Below the pieces are notes generated by a model, which saw only the letters and a program-made list of their open reading frames with translations, did no database searches and was not told the origin of the DNA. Position numbers and translations under genes: made by a program. Positions 17,083-26,049 of a stretch of 54,325 nt of DNA are shown here, piece by piece; within the stretch, counting starts at the first letter, position 1; every line of letters starts with the position of its first letter. The stretch comes from Streptomyces sp. CB01635. GTDB taxonomy: Bacteria > Actinomycetota > Actinomycetes > Streptomycetales > Streptomycetaceae. The stretch lies in the NCBI RefSeq assembly GCF_002803065.1, contig NZ_NNBL01000044.1, positions 1 through 54,325 on the forward strand, given 5' to 3'.

Positions 17083-17404
17083 CCGGTCGCCTTTCACGGT
17101 CACCAAAACCGCGCCCACCTGCTTGCCGCGATGATCGGTGGATCCAACGAGGACCACGCACTTCGTCACCATGCACCAGTACGCAAACACTCCGGTCATG
17201 CGCACGGTCGAGATGCAGGTGCGCAACGCTGCCCGGGACGGCGAGATCATCCAGTACAGCGTGACGCCCAACTATGCTGGCGACAATGTGAGGATCCCTC
17301 TTGGCGTGACGGTCGAAGCGTACGGCGACCAGGGATTGCAGATGCGCCCGCGCGGCAGCGACAGTGCGACCCGCAGCTTCACCCTCTGGAACCGCGCACG
17401 ATGA
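17083..17404 (+). pseudogene. DNA/RNA non-specific endonuclease toxin domain, frameshifted
   Basis: A C-terminal nuclease domain of the kind found on secreted polymorphic toxins (Endonuclea_NS_2-like). The first frame reads GHQNRAHLLAAMIGGSNED, carrying the His-containing motif; a one-base slip near 17157 leads to the second frame: FVTMHQYANTPVMRTVEMQV, then GEIIQYSVTPNYAG and a strand-rich end. No N-terminal trafficking region and no immunity gene next to it are recognisable. The bases after it up to 17540 are empty. Confidence 0.6.
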
Positions 17405-17542
17405 GGCAAGGATGGGACCTGTGAGCCCCGAACTTGAGCGTCTCGTACGCGTGCTGCCCATGAAGGAACGTGCGGCGGCGGACTGAACTGCGGTTTGGCT
17501 GGTTGACAGATGGGCCCTTCGAGAGGGATCCGGAATCGGGAA

Positions 17543-17581
17543 GGGGCGAGCGACGGCCGACGGTGCGGCCTTGCTCGCCCC
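17543..17581 (-). terminator. Terminator of the aldo-keto reductase unit
   Basis: GGGGCGAGC pairs with GCTCGCCCC, with an inner GGCC pairing, 15 bases past the stop codon at 17596. Confidence 0.7.
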
Positions 17582-17595
17582 GGGGCAGACTCGAG

Positions 17596-18447
17596 TCAGG
17601 CGTCCAGGCGTCGCTTGGCGAGCCAGGCGACGATCTCGGGGTCGTGGTGATCGAAGAACAGAGAGGCACCGGTGTCGAGGGTGGTGATCTGGGCCATCTG
17701 CTCGTCGGTGAGCTGGAAGTCGAAGACGTCGATGTTCTCTGCCATGCGCTCGGCGCGCACGGACTTGGGGATGGCGATGACGCCGCGCTGGGTGAGCCAG
17801 CGCAGAACGACCTGCGCGACCGACTTGCCGTACTCCTTGCCGATATCGGCCAGCAACGGGTTGGTGAAGAGGTCGTTCTTGCCTTCGGCGAAGCCTCCCC
17901 AGGACTGGATCTGTACGCCGTGTTCGCGCATCAGTGCCTGGTAGTCGGCGCGCTGGAAGAAGGGGTGGGTCTCGATCTGGTTGACCGCCGGGGTGATCTC
18001 GTTGTTGACGATCAGGTCGAGGAGTCGGTCGGGGTAGAAGTTGGCGACGCCGATCGCCTTGACCAGGCCCTCGCGGTTCACCGTCTCCATGGCGCGCCAC
18101 TGGCCGTAGACGTCGCCGAAGGGCTGGTGCATCAGATAGAGGTCGAGGTGGTCCAGGCCCAGCTTGGTCAGCGACGTCTCGAAGGCGCGCTTGGTGTTGT
18201 CCTCGGCGGGGGCGTCCTGGACCCAGAGCTTGGTTGTGATGAACAGGTCCTCGCGCGGGATGCCGCTGGACTTGATGGCGCGGCCCACGGCTTCTTCGTT
18301 GGCGTAGGCGGCGGCGGTGTCCAGAAGGCGGTAGCCGGCGGCGAGGGCGTCGGCGACGGCGCGTTCGGTGTCCTCGGCGGGGATCTGGTAGACGCCGAAG
18401 CCGAGGAGCGGCATCTCGACGCCGTTGTTCAGGGTCACGTACTGCAT
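17596..18447 (-). CDS. Aldo-keto reductase (AKR5-like)
   Basis: 283 residues. NADPH-dependent reduction of aldehydes or ketones, of the 2,5-diketo-gluconate reductase type. The catalytic tetrad is present: Asp and Tyr in LLDTAAAYANEEAVGRA, Lys in FITTKLWVQ, His in DLYLMHQPFG. Cofactor binding: IPKSVRAERMAENIDVFDF. ATG 18447 begins the usual MQYVTLNNGVEMPLLGFGVY. The zinc alcohol dehydrogenase and a second aldo-keto reductase lie upstream on the same strand with gaps of 35 and 47 bases, so the three form an operon. Confidence 0.93.
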   Translation of the reverse strand: MQYVTLNNGVEMPLLGFGVYQIPAEDTERAVADALAAGYRLLDTAAAYANEEAVGRAIKSSGIPREDLFITTKLWVQDAPAEDNTKRAFETSLTKLGLDHLDLYLMHQPFGDVYGQWRAMETVNREGLVKAIGVANFYPDRLLDLIVNNEITPAVNQIETHPFFQRADYQALMREHGVQIQSWGGFAEGKNDLFTNPLLADIGKEYGKSVAQVVLRWLTQRGVIAIPKSVRAERMAENIDVFDFQLTDEQMAQITTLDTGASLFFDHHDPEIVAWLAKRRLDA

Positions 18448-18482
18448 GGGGTGTTCCCTTGCGATGCGGGAGCGGGTGGGGG

Positions 18483-19511
18483 TCAGGGACGGATGAGGGC
18501 CTTGAGGACCTGGCGGTCGGCCATGGCCCGGTAGGCGTCCGGCACCTGGTCGAGGGGGAATTCCTGGTCGAAGACGCGGCCGGGGGCGATCGAGCCGTCC
18601 AGGACGTCGGGCAACAGCTGCTCGATGTAGGCGCGGGCGGGGCTGGCGCCGCCTGTCAGGGTGATGTTGCGCATGAACTCGGCCGGGCCGATCGGCCCCT
18701 GCTCGTACTGCGGGACGCCCAGGCGGCTGATGGTGCCGCCGTCCAGGGCCGCGCCCAGGGCGGTGTCGAGGGCCTGGCGGGTGCCGACGGCCTCGATCAC
18801 CTTGTCCACGCCGCCGGTCAGCTCGCGGATGCGGGCGATGCCCTCCTCCCCACGCTCGGCGACCACGTCGGTGGCGCCGAACTCCCGGCCCAGGCCGGTA
18901 CGCGCTTCATGGCGGCCGGCGAGGACGATCCGCTCGGCCCCGAGCCGCTTCGCGGCGATCACGGCGCACAGGCCGACCGCGCCGTCACCGACGACCAGCA
19001 CCGTGTCGCCTAGGCCGACGCCGGCGGTGACCGCGCCGTGGTGGCCGGTGGTCATCACGTCCGACAGCGCCAGCAGGGACGGGAGGAGCGCGGTGTCGGC
19101 GGCGACCGGCAGCTTGACCAGGGTGCCGCCCGCGTGGGGGACGCGGACGGCTTCGCCCTGACCGCCGTCGACACCGTCGAATCCGTACCGGCCACCGTCG
19201 CGGCACGAGATGTGCAGGCCCTTGGCGCAGTAGTCGCAGGTGTTGTCGCTGTACGTGAACGGGGCGACGACCAGGTCACCGGTCTTCAGGCCGGGCACGT
19301 CCGCGCCGGTCTCCTCGACGATGCCGAGAACCTCGTGGCCCATGGGCCGGCCCGTCTGGGTGGCGGGCATCGACTGGTACGGCCACAAGTCGCTGCCGCA
19401 CACGCAGGCCGCGACGACGCGGACCACGGCGTCGGCGGGCTTCAGGATCTTCGGGTCGGGCCGGTCCTCGACGCGCACGTCGCCGGCTCCGTACATCACT
19501 GCTGCACGCAT
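18483..19511 (-). CDS. Zinc-dependent alcohol dehydrogenase (MDR family)
   Basis: 342 residues. NAD(P)-dependent oxidation of alcohols or the reverse. Catalytic zinc ligands: Cys in VCGSDLWPYQ, then GHEVLG (His-Glu). The structural zinc loop has CDYCAKGLHISC with three Cys. The Rossmann motif is VLVVGDGAVGLCAV. GPAEFMRNITLTGG and the C-terminal DQVPDAYRAMADRQVLKALI are usual for the family. It sits in the middle of a three-gene operon between two aldo-keto reductases, which suggests aldehyde handling. Confidence 0.92.
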   Translation of the reverse strand: MRAAVMYGAGDVRVEDRPDPKILKPADAVVRVVAACVCGSDLWPYQSMPATQTGRPMGHEVLGIVEETGADVPGLKTGDLVVAPFTYSDNTCDYCAKGLHISCRDGGRYGFDGVDGGQGEAVRVPHAGGTLVKLPVAADTALLPSLLALSDVMTTGHHGAVTAGVGLGDTVLVVGDGAVGLCAVIAAKRLGAERIVLAGRHEARTGLGREFGATDVVAERGEEGIARIRELTGGVDKVIEAVGTRQALDTALGAALDGGTISRLGVPQYEQGPIGPAEFMRNITLTGGASPARAYIEQLLPDVLDGSIAPGRVFDQEFPLDQVPDAYRAMADRQVLKALIRP

Positions 19512-19558
19512 AAGAGGGACTACTCCAAAACGGGGGTCGTGCTGGGCGGTGGGGATGA

Positions 19559-20536
19559 TCAGCGTTCGAGCATCTGCGCCTGGGCCTCGGTGTGGGTGTC
19601 ACCGGCGGCGGGCGGCAGGCTGGAGAGCTGGTCGAGCTGCTCGGCGGTCAGGGTGACGGCGTCGGCGGCGGTGTTCTCCTCGACGCGGCTGACGCGCTTG
19701 GTGCCGGGGATCGGGGCGATGTCGTCGCCCTGGGCGAGCAGCCAGGCCAGGGCCACCTGCGCGGGCGTGGCGCCTACCTCGGCGGCCAGGGCCTTGACCT
19801 CGTCGGCGAGGGCGAGGTTGCGCCGGAAGTTCTCGCCCGTGAAGCGTGGGTTGTCGCGGCGGAAGTCATCCTCGTCGAACTGGTCGGTGGAGCGGACCGT
19901 GCCCGTCAGGAACCCGCGGCCCAGCGGGGAGAACGGCACCAGGCCGATGTTCAGCTCCCGCAGCACCGGCAGCACGCGCTCCTCGATGCCCCGCGTCCAC
20001 AGGGAGTATTCCGACTGCACCGCGGTGACCGGCTGCACGGCGTGCGCGCGGCGGATGGTGTCCGGCCCGGCCTCTGAGAGGCCGAAGGCACGCACCTTGC
20101 CCGCGGCGATCAGCTCACCGACGGCGCCCGCGGTCTCCTCGATAGGGGTGTTCGGGTCGACGCGGTGCTGGTAGTACAGGTCGATGTGATCGGTACCCAG
20201 CCGCTTCAGAGAGCCCTCCACGGCGGTACGGATGTTGGCCGGACCGGAGTCCAGGTTCCAGGCACCCTCGCCGCCGTGCGAGACCAGGCCGAACTTCGTG
20301 GCCAGCACCACCTGGTCCCTGCGCCCCTTCAGCGCCTTCCCGAGCAGGTCCTCGTTGATATAGGGGCCGTAGATCTCGGCGGTGTCGATGAGCGTGACGC
20401 CCAGCTCCAGCGCGCGGCGCACCGCCCTGATCGACTCCGCGTCGTCGGTGCCGGAGCCGGTGTAGCCGTGAGACATCCCCATCGCTCCCAGACCGATCCG
20501 GGAAACCTCCAGGTCACGCAGGTTGATGTAACGCAT
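19559..20536 (-). CDS. Aldo-keto reductase (Tas/YajO-like)
   Basis: 325 residues. The tetrad is visible: LIDTAEIYGPYINEDLLG, VLATKFGL, DLYYQHRVDPNTPIEETAGA. C-terminal cofactor site: IPGTKRVSRVEENTAA. ATG 20536 follows AGAGGA and matches the conserved start MRYINLRDLEVSRIGLGAMG; the longer frame adds only eight residues. It is the first gene of the operon with the alcohol dehydrogenase and the second aldo-keto reductase, and diverges from the MmyB-like regulator, which probably controls it. Confidence 0.93.
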   Translation of the reverse strand: MRYINLRDLEVSRIGLGAMGMSHGYTGSGTDDAESIRAVRRALELGVTLIDTAEIYGPYINEDLLGKALKGRRDQVVLATKFGLVSHGGEGAWNLDSGPANIRTAVEGSLKRLGTDHIDLYYQHRVDPNTPIEETAGAVGELIAAGKVRAFGLSEAGPDTIRRAHAVQPVTAVQSEYSLWTRGIEERVLPVLRELNIGLVPFSPLGRGFLTGTVRSTDQFDEDDFRRDNPRFTGENFRRNLALADEVKALAAEVGATPAQVALAWLLAQGDDIAPIPGTKRVSRVEENTAADAVTLTAEQLDQLSSLPPAAGDTHTEAQAQMLER

Positions 20537-20748
20537 GTCGTCCTCTCCGCATCGTGGCACCGCCCGGCTTCTTCACTCTCGCCCAGCCCGGCTGGTCGTG
20601 CCCGCGCCGGCCGTAGTCGGGCTGTCCGCGTCTTGCTCATTGAGCTTCGCCCGGATTGCTCCGGTGTGGCAGGGCGGGCTCTTCGGGGGTAATGACAGGG
20701 CCCCCCTCGCACCTGCGGACCAGGTCATGTGCGGGTGAGACTGGAGTC

Positions 20749-21666
20749 ATGGCATCCGAGAGCGCGCACAGTGAAGGCGCCGAGCTGGGCCGCTACCTGC
20801 GTGCCCGCCGCACCCAGACCAGCCCCGAACACGTCGGACTCACCGTCGGCGCCGGCATCCGGCGCACCCCCGGCCTGCGCCGCGAGGAGCTGGCCACCCT
20901 CGCCGGCATCAGCATCGACTACTACGTGCGCATGGAGCGCGGCAAGGAGACCCGCCCCAGCCCCGCCGTCCTCGACTCGCTCGCCCGCGCCCTGCACATG
21001 GACGACCAGGAACACCAGCACCTGCGCGAGCTCGCGGCCCGGGCTGCCCGCTACGTCCCCGATCCGCCGCCTGCGCCCAGCCGTACCGTGCGCCCCCACC
21101 TCAAGCTGCTGCTGGAATCGCTCCGCCCGAACCCGGCGTACGTCATCAGCCGGAGCATGGACATGCTGGCGTGGAACCCCGGCGGACTCGCCCTGTACGC
21201 GGGCCTGGACGACTGGCCCGTCAAGCAACGCAACCTGGCCCGCTACCTCTTCCTCCACCCTGTTGCCCGGGATTTGTTTGCCGACTGGGACCGGCAGATC
21301 ACCGCGTGCGTCGCCCGCCTGCGTGCCATCGCCGGCACCGCCCCCGACGCCCCCGACCTCACCCACCTCGTCGGCGAACTCCTCCTCAAAAGCCCCGATT
21401 TCGCGGGACTCTGGGAGCGCTACGAGGTGACCGGGCGCAAGCCCGCCCACAAGACGTTCCAGCACCCGCAGGTCGGAACAGTCACCCTCACGTCGCAGTC
21501 CCTGCACGTGGAAGGAACGCCTGGGCAGCGCATCGGCGTCTACACCGCCGAACCCGGCACCCCCGATCACGACGCCCTGCTCCTGCTCGACATGACCGCA
21601 CCACAGTCAGCGCCACGCCCTGAGCCTGCTCCGGAAGCCACCGGGCAGCAGACCCGCCGGGACTGA
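20749..21666 (+). CDS. MmyB-like helix-turn-helix regulator
   Basis: 305 residues. N-terminal XRE-type HTH: LGRYLRARRTQTSPEHVGL, TPGLRREELATLAGISIDYY, RMERGKETRPSPAVLDSLA. The C-terminal part is the PAS-like MmyB ligand-binding domain (AYVISRSMDMLAWNPGGLAL, then FQHPQVGTVTLTSQSLHVEG). Members sit beside and control a divergent reductase or dehydrogenase, as here with the aldo-keto reductase operon 212 bases away. ATG 20749 starts just before the conserved region. Confidence 0.92.
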   Translation: MASESAHSEGAELGRYLRARRTQTSPEHVGLTVGAGIRRTPGLRREELATLAGISIDYYVRMERGKETRPSPAVLDSLARALHMDDQEHQHLRELAARAARYVPDPPPAPSRTVRPHLKLLLESLRPNPAYVISRSMDMLAWNPGGLALYAGLDDWPVKQRNLARYLFLHPVARDLFADWDRQITACVARLRAIAGTAPDAPDLTHLVGELLLKSPDFAGLWERYEVTGRKPAHKTFQHPQVGTVTLTSQSLHVEGTPGQRIGVYTAEPGTPDHDALLLLDMTAPQSAPRPEPAPEATGQQTRRD

Positions 21667-21677
21667 CTACACGAGGC

Positions 21678-22001
21678 TCATTCGGCGGGCTCCGCGGTGG
21701 TCCGGTGCCGGTCGGCCGCCCAGGAGGCGAGAATGCGCAGGCCGTCGTGCGTGGGGGAACCGACTTCGGCGGTCCAGACGACGAGCTGCTGGTCGGGGTC
21801 GGTGCTGGCGGTCAGGGTGTCCCAGTCCAGGGAGAGCTCGCCTGCGACCGGGTGGTTGAGGACCTTCGTGCCCACGCTGAGGGTGGCGACATGATGCGCG
21901 GCCCACCACTGGCGGAAGTCCTCGTCCTGAACGGACAACTCGCCGACCAGAGCGGTCAGACGAGGATCGTCCGGGCGTCCGCCGACGCCCCGCAGCATCA
22001 C
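21678..22001 (-). pseudogene. C-terminal fragment of an MmyB-like regulator
   Basis: 107 codons that match only the end of the same regulator family: LTALVGELSVQDEDFRQWWA, THDGLRILASW and KVLNHPVAGELSLDWDTL. The HTH and most of the ligand domain are gone. It faces the intact regulator tail to tail, its stop codon 11 bases away, and its broken end abuts the SDR gene. A former divergent regulator of that SDR is the simplest origin. Confidence 0.75.
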
Positions 22002-22040
22002 TGACCCACCTTCTTCTCACGCAGAAGCAACCCCTTTCTC

Positions 22041-22883
22041 ATGAGCAAGGTCATCTTCGTCACCGGTGCCGGCCGCGGCCTGGGCACCGACATCGCCCGC
22101 CGGGCCCTGGCGACCGGCCACCAGGTCGTAGCCACGGGTCGCCGCCCCGAGACAGTCCTAGAAGCGCTGGGTGGCGAGCAGGACAACCTGCTGGTCACCG
22201 CCCTGGACATCACCAGCACAGACGCCGCCCGGGCAGGCGTCGACGCCGCCGTGACCCGGTTCGGCCGCATCGACGTACTGATCAACAACGCCGCCGCCTT
22301 CCAGGCCGGCTACTTCGAGGAGATCTCCGACGCCCAGATGCGGGCCCAGATCGAGACGAACCTGTTCGGCCCGATGAACATCACCCGCACCGTCCTGCCC
22401 GTCATGCGGGCCCAGCGCTCCGGGCACATCGTCACCATCTCCTCGATCGCAGGGTTGGTCGGCCAGGAATTCTGCGTCGCCTACGCCACCTCCAAGTTCG
22501 GCCTCGAGGGCTGGATGGAGTCTCTTCGCTACGACGTCGAGCCCTACGGCATCCGCACCACCATCGTCGAGCCCGGCTTCTTCCGCACCGAGCTGCTCGT
22601 GGACGCCTCCACCAGCTGGGCGGAGCTGTCCATCGACGACTACGCCGAGCGCACCAAGACCACCAAGGCGATGTGGCAGTCGATGAACGGTCAGCAGGCC
22701 GGCGACCCGGCCAAGCTCGCCGACGCCCTGCTGAAGGTCACCGACCTCAACGAGCCACCGCTGCGGTTCGTCGCGGGCGACGACGCCATCCCCACCGCCG
22801 AGGCCAAGGGCCAGGAGATCTCCACGCAGGCCACCGCCTCCCGCGCCCTGGGCAGCGACCTCGCCCACACCGACGCCGCCTGA
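22041..22883 (+). CDS. SDR family oxidoreductase
   Basis: 280 residues, classical short-chain dehydrogenase. Cofactor motif TGAGRGLG near residue 8, VLINNAAAFQ, catalytic Ser in ISSIAG, and Y-x-x-x-K in YATSK. GFFRTELL and the long C-terminal part (DDYAERTKTTKAMWQSMNGQ) are typical of the actinobacterial group often labelled oxidoreductase or ketoreductase. The upstream region carries a truncated regulator. A cupin gene follows after 32 bases, in an operon. Confidence 0.9.
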   Translation: MSKVIFVTGAGRGLGTDIARRALATGHQVVATGRRPETVLEALGGEQDNLLVTALDITSTDAARAGVDAAVTRFGRIDVLINNAAAFQAGYFEEISDAQMRAQIETNLFGPMNITRTVLPVMRAQRSGHIVTISSIAGLVGQEFCVAYATSKFGLEGWMESLRYDVEPYGIRTTIVEPGFFRTELLVDASTSWAELSIDDYAERTKTTKAMWQSMNGQQAGDPAKLADALLKVTDLNEPPLRFVAGDDAIPTAEAKGQEISTQATASRALGSDLAHTDAA

Positions 22884-22915
22884 TCCAGGCCCCCCTACGC
22901 ACCAAGGAGCACGTC

Positions 22916-23338
22916 ATGGAATTCGTGAAGCCGCAGCCCACCGGCAAGGGCCCTGCAGACTGGTTCAACGGCGACGTCTGGTTCGACGTCATCCACGCCG
23001 GCACCGAGCCCTCCCGCATCCGCGCCAACATGGTGCGCTTCGCCCCCGGTGCCCGTACCGCCTGGCACCACCACGCCGTCGGCCAGACCCTGCACGTCGT
23101 CGCCGGCATCGCCCTCATCGGCACCCGCGACGGCACCGTGTACGCCGCCCACCCCGGCGAGACCGTCACCTGCCCGCCCGGCGAAGACCACTGGCACGGC
23201 GCCACCGAGGAGAACTTCATGCAGCACCTCGCACTGTGGGACGGCACCGCACCGGCCGACGACCGCCCGGAGACCACGTGGCTGGAGCACGTCACCGACA
23301 CCCAGTACCACGCCACCCGCACCCGCAGCAGCCACTGA
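22916..23338 (+). CDS. Cupin domain protein (carboxymuconolactone/quercetin-type)
   Basis: 140 residues, one cupin barrel. First motif with metal ligands: WHHHAVGQTLHVVAG. Second: CPPGEDHWHGATEENFMQH. Such small cupins accompany SDRs and aldo-keto reductases in many bacteria; enzymatic activity is not established. ATG 22916 follows AAGGAG. In an operon with the preceding SDR. Immediately after it, a 54-codon frame (from GTG 23374, with its own GAAGGAG) looks like the truncated start of another gene and I do not recognise it. Confidence 0.88.
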   Translation: MEFVKPQPTGKGPADWFNGDVWFDVIHAGTEPSRIRANMVRFAPGARTAWHHHAVGQTLHVVAGIALIGTRDGTVYAAHPGETVTCPPGEDHWHGATEENFMQHLALWDGTAPADDRPETTWLEHVTDTQYHATRTRSSH

Positions 23339-23667
23339 CCTGCACCTGCCCGTACGCGAAGGAGCACCCGGTCGTGACAGCGACGATGACCGCCCTCTTC
23401 GGCGGCACCGGCCCACACGGGACCGCCAGGTACCCGTCCCCGACCCGGGCCCGTGGTGCGCGCACGTGGTCGCGCCGGTCGCGGAGACGGCCCACCGGCC
23501 GTCCATGTCGGTGCCGTCCGCGGTCGTCGTCACAGTGAGGCGGTAGCTGCGGTCACCCACGGGCGCACTCCGCTTCGCTGGGAGGGGCGGTGAGGAGTGC
23601 CGCGTCGACGCCGGCCTGTCGTACTAGTCGTGGGGCGTCTGCGGAGGTTGCTCTCTATGATCGCCGG

Positions 23668-24246
23668 ATGCCTACGTCCTTCCTTTCCCACGGACCACGA
23701 GTGGCGATTCGGCGCGTCTGCGACCAGGACTACGAGGAGACCACCGCTCTGGCCCGGGCCAGCACCAAGTTGCACCATCCCTGGGTGCCCAGCCGCGGGA
23801 GCACCCGCCAAGAGTTCGCCTCATACATGGCTCGATTCGACCAACCCACCCACGATGGGTTCGTCGTCTGCCTGCGGCAGACAGGGGAGATCGTCGGCGG
23901 AGTCAACATCAACCACATCGTCAAGGGGCCGCTGCAGAGCGGGGCTTTGGGCTACGTCGCCTACGCCTCCACCACGGGCCGCGGCTACATGACTGAGGGA
24001 CTGGATCTCGTTGTACGGTTTGCCTTCTCCGAACTGGGGTTGCACCGGCTGGAAGCCAACATCCAGCCTGCGAACACAGCCTCATTGAAGCTGGTTGAGC
24101 GCCTGGGGTTCCGCCGCGAGGGCTACTCTCCCGGCTTCCAGCTCATCGATGGGGTCTGGCAGGACCACGAGCGATGGGCGATAGCCGGCGACATGATGCC
24201 TCTGGCACCACACCCTCGGTATGAGGATGCTTCCGACGGCTTCTGA
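23668..24246 (+). CDS. GNAT acetyltransferase (RimJ-like)
   Basis: 192 residues. The acetyl-CoA loop is TGRGYMTEGLDLVVRFAF, followed by LHRLEANIQPANTASLKLVE then RLGFRREGYSPGF, the near-invariant C-terminal signature of RimJ/RimL proteins that acetylate ribosomal protein or small-molecule amines. ATG 23668 chosen because the homologous region starts there (GPRVAIRRVCDQDYEET). Stand-alone. Confidence 0.9.
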   Translation: MPTSFLSHGPRVAIRRVCDQDYEETTALARASTKLHHPWVPSRGSTRQEFASYMARFDQPTHDGFVVCLRQTGEIVGGVNINHIVKGPLQSGALGYVAYASTTGRGYMTEGLDLVVRFAFSELGLHRLEANIQPANTASLKLVERLGFRREGYSPGFQLIDGVWQDHERWAIAGDMMPLAPHPRYEDASDGF

Positions 24247-24442
24247 GTGAGTGGTTGAGGTCCTTGGCCCAAGTGCCGGTGGATGTCACGTAGTTGGCCA
24301 GACGGCGCCTGGCGGTCCACTCCTGAGAGCTGGCCCCCCGAACACCCAGGGATCACCGGCCTGCCCGAGGTACTGCACGACATCCAGACCGACGGCGAGT
24401 GGGCGATCGTCGTGACGTTCTCTCCGTCCTTCTTCGCCGAGA
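24247..24442. other. Short stretch between acetyltransferase and P450 relic
   Basis: No gene seen. It contains one GTAGTTGGCC decamer (24290-24299), also present at 3442, 50137 and 51678. Confidence 0.4.
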
Positions 24443-24602
24443 GGCCGTCCTCGTACCGCGTGACCAGCCAGGCTTCCAGGCCGCCGGCGACGACGGTGCG
24501 CCGCACCGGTCCTTCCTCCCGCAGCTGCCGGTACAACGGGCAGGGGTCCGCCACGAACGCCGGGTCAGCGTACGGCAAAAGGACCGGCTGCCGGCTCATC
24601 AT
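24443..24602 (-). pseudogene. Cytochrome P450, N-terminal fragment
   Basis: The first 53 codons are a clean P450 N-terminus: QPVLLPYADPAFVADPCPLY, RQLREEGPVRR and EAWLVTRYEDGL. After this the frame turns into unrelated sequence, so more than 300 residues, including the haem Cys region, are missing. It diverges from an FAD monooxygenase gene 77 bases away, and may be the lost partner of a small catabolic or tailoring cluster. Confidence 0.7.
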
Positions 24603-24679
24603 GCTCCCGAAGTGCGTCTCATGCAGTTATATGTCCCAGTGTGGTCGATCCTGGGCCTTCACCGAAGGGAGCGGATGCG

Positions 24680-25912
24680 ATGGAGCGTGCCACGTGCTGT
24701 GTGGTGGGCGGCGGCCCCGCCGGAATGGTCCTCGGCCTGCTGCTGGCCCGGGCCGGCGTCGAGGTCACGGTCCTGGAGAAGCACGGCGACTTCCTGCGCG
24801 ACTTCCGCGGCGACACCGTGCATCCGTCCACCCTGGCGCTGCTGGACGACTTGGGCCTGGCCGAGCGGTTCGCCCGGCTGCCGCAGCGACGGGTGACGAC
24901 GGTCCAGTTGCCGTTCGGCCCCGGCCGTTCGCTGGTTACCGTCGGAGACATCGGCGCGCTTCGGGGCACGTACAACTACATTGCGATGGTGCCGCAGTGG
25001 GACTTTCTCAACCTCCTGGCGGACGAGGCCCGGCGGGAGCCGTCCTTCTCCTTGCGGATGAGTACCGAGGTGACGTCCTTCCTGGTGGAGCGCGGGAGGG
25101 TCGCAGGGGTGCGGTACCGCACGTCCGACGGCCGTACCGGTGAGCTGCGGGCCACTCTGACGGTGGCCTGCGACGGCCGGAGCTCGCTGGCTCGGTCGCT
25201 GCCCGAACTGGGACTGCGGAGCTTCACCTGCCCGATGGACGCCTGGTGGTTCCGGCTGCCGCGGCGGGAGGGCGACCCGCACGGGCTCGTGGGAGGCGTC
25301 GGCGACGGGTTCCTCGCCCCCATGATCGACCGTGGAGACTACTGGCAGTGCGGCGCGCTGATCCCCAAGGGAGCCGACGCCCAGCGCCGCGCCGCCGGTC
25401 TCGAGAGGTTCATGGCCGATTTCGCGGCAGCCGTCCCGTGGCTCGCCGACCGGGTGGACACACTGCGGTCGTGGGATGAGGTGAAGCTGCTCGACGTACG
25501 GCTGGACCGCCTCAGGCGCTGGCACCGCCCGGGGCTGCTGTGCATCGGCGACGCGGCGCACGCGATGTCGCCGGTCTTCGGCATTGGCATCAACCTCGCC
25601 GTCGAGGACGCCGTGGCCGCCGCGCGGTATCTCGTCGAACCGCTGAGCAGGGGTGTGGTCGGCCTGCGGGACGTACGCAGCGTCCAGCGCCGCCGTTGGC
25701 CGACCGCGGCCGGGATGCAGGCGCTGCAACGGGTCGCCCATACGCGGGTCATCGAACCGCTGCTGGCGGGACGTCCGCCCTTCGGCGACCCCAGGCGGGC
25801 GCAGCGGGTGACCGAGCTACTCACCACATCGCGGTGGCTGAACCGGGTGCCGGCGTACTTTCTCGCCTACGGAGCCCTACGCGAGCGTCCGCCGACCGCG
25901 TCGATGCGGTGA
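24680..25912 (+). CDS. FAD-dependent monooxygenase (PHBH fold)
   Basis: 410 residues. Class A flavoprotein monooxygenase/oxidoreductase. Dinucleotide motif CVVGGGPAGMVLGLLLARAG at the N-terminus; VTVLEKHGDF; a DG-type motif in VACDGRSSLARS; and the GD motif LLCIGDAAHAMSPVFGIGIN with LAVEDAVAAARYL. No membrane anchor. The substrate cannot be read from sequence. ATG 24680 precedes the Rossmann strand directly. It diverges from the truncated P450 and is followed by an IS3 relic. Confidence 0.92.
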   Translation: MERATCCVVGGGPAGMVLGLLLARAGVEVTVLEKHGDFLRDFRGDTVHPSTLALLDDLGLAERFARLPQRRVTTVQLPFGPGRSLVTVGDIGALRGTYNYIAMVPQWDFLNLLADEARREPSFSLRMSTEVTSFLVERGRVAGVRYRTSDGRTGELRATLTVACDGRSSLARSLPELGLRSFTCPMDAWWFRLPRREGDPHGLVGGVGDGFLAPMIDRGDYWQCGALIPKGADAQRRAAGLERFMADFAAAVPWLADRVDTLRSWDEVKLLDVRLDRLRRWHRPGLLCIGDAAHAMSPVFGIGINLAVEDAVAAARYLVEPLSRGVVGLRDVRSVQRRRWPTAAGMQALQRVAHTRVIEPLLAGRPPFGDPRRAQRVTELLTTSRWLNRVPAYFLAYGALRERPPTASMR

Positions 25913-26049
25913 GCTTGTCAGCTATGTAGCTCGGCGCAGTTTCGTTTCCGTCTTGTGGTGGGTGGCGGGGGCGTGTGTCTGGCCGGTAGCGAGGACGCGT
26001 CCGACGTCGTGACGTGGCGCCGAGTATCGGCGGCCGTACCAGGTCGGCG

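Noticed and set aside
17470..18534. A 354-codon plus-strand frame
   Set aside because: Antisense of the aldo-keto reductase at 17596-18447.
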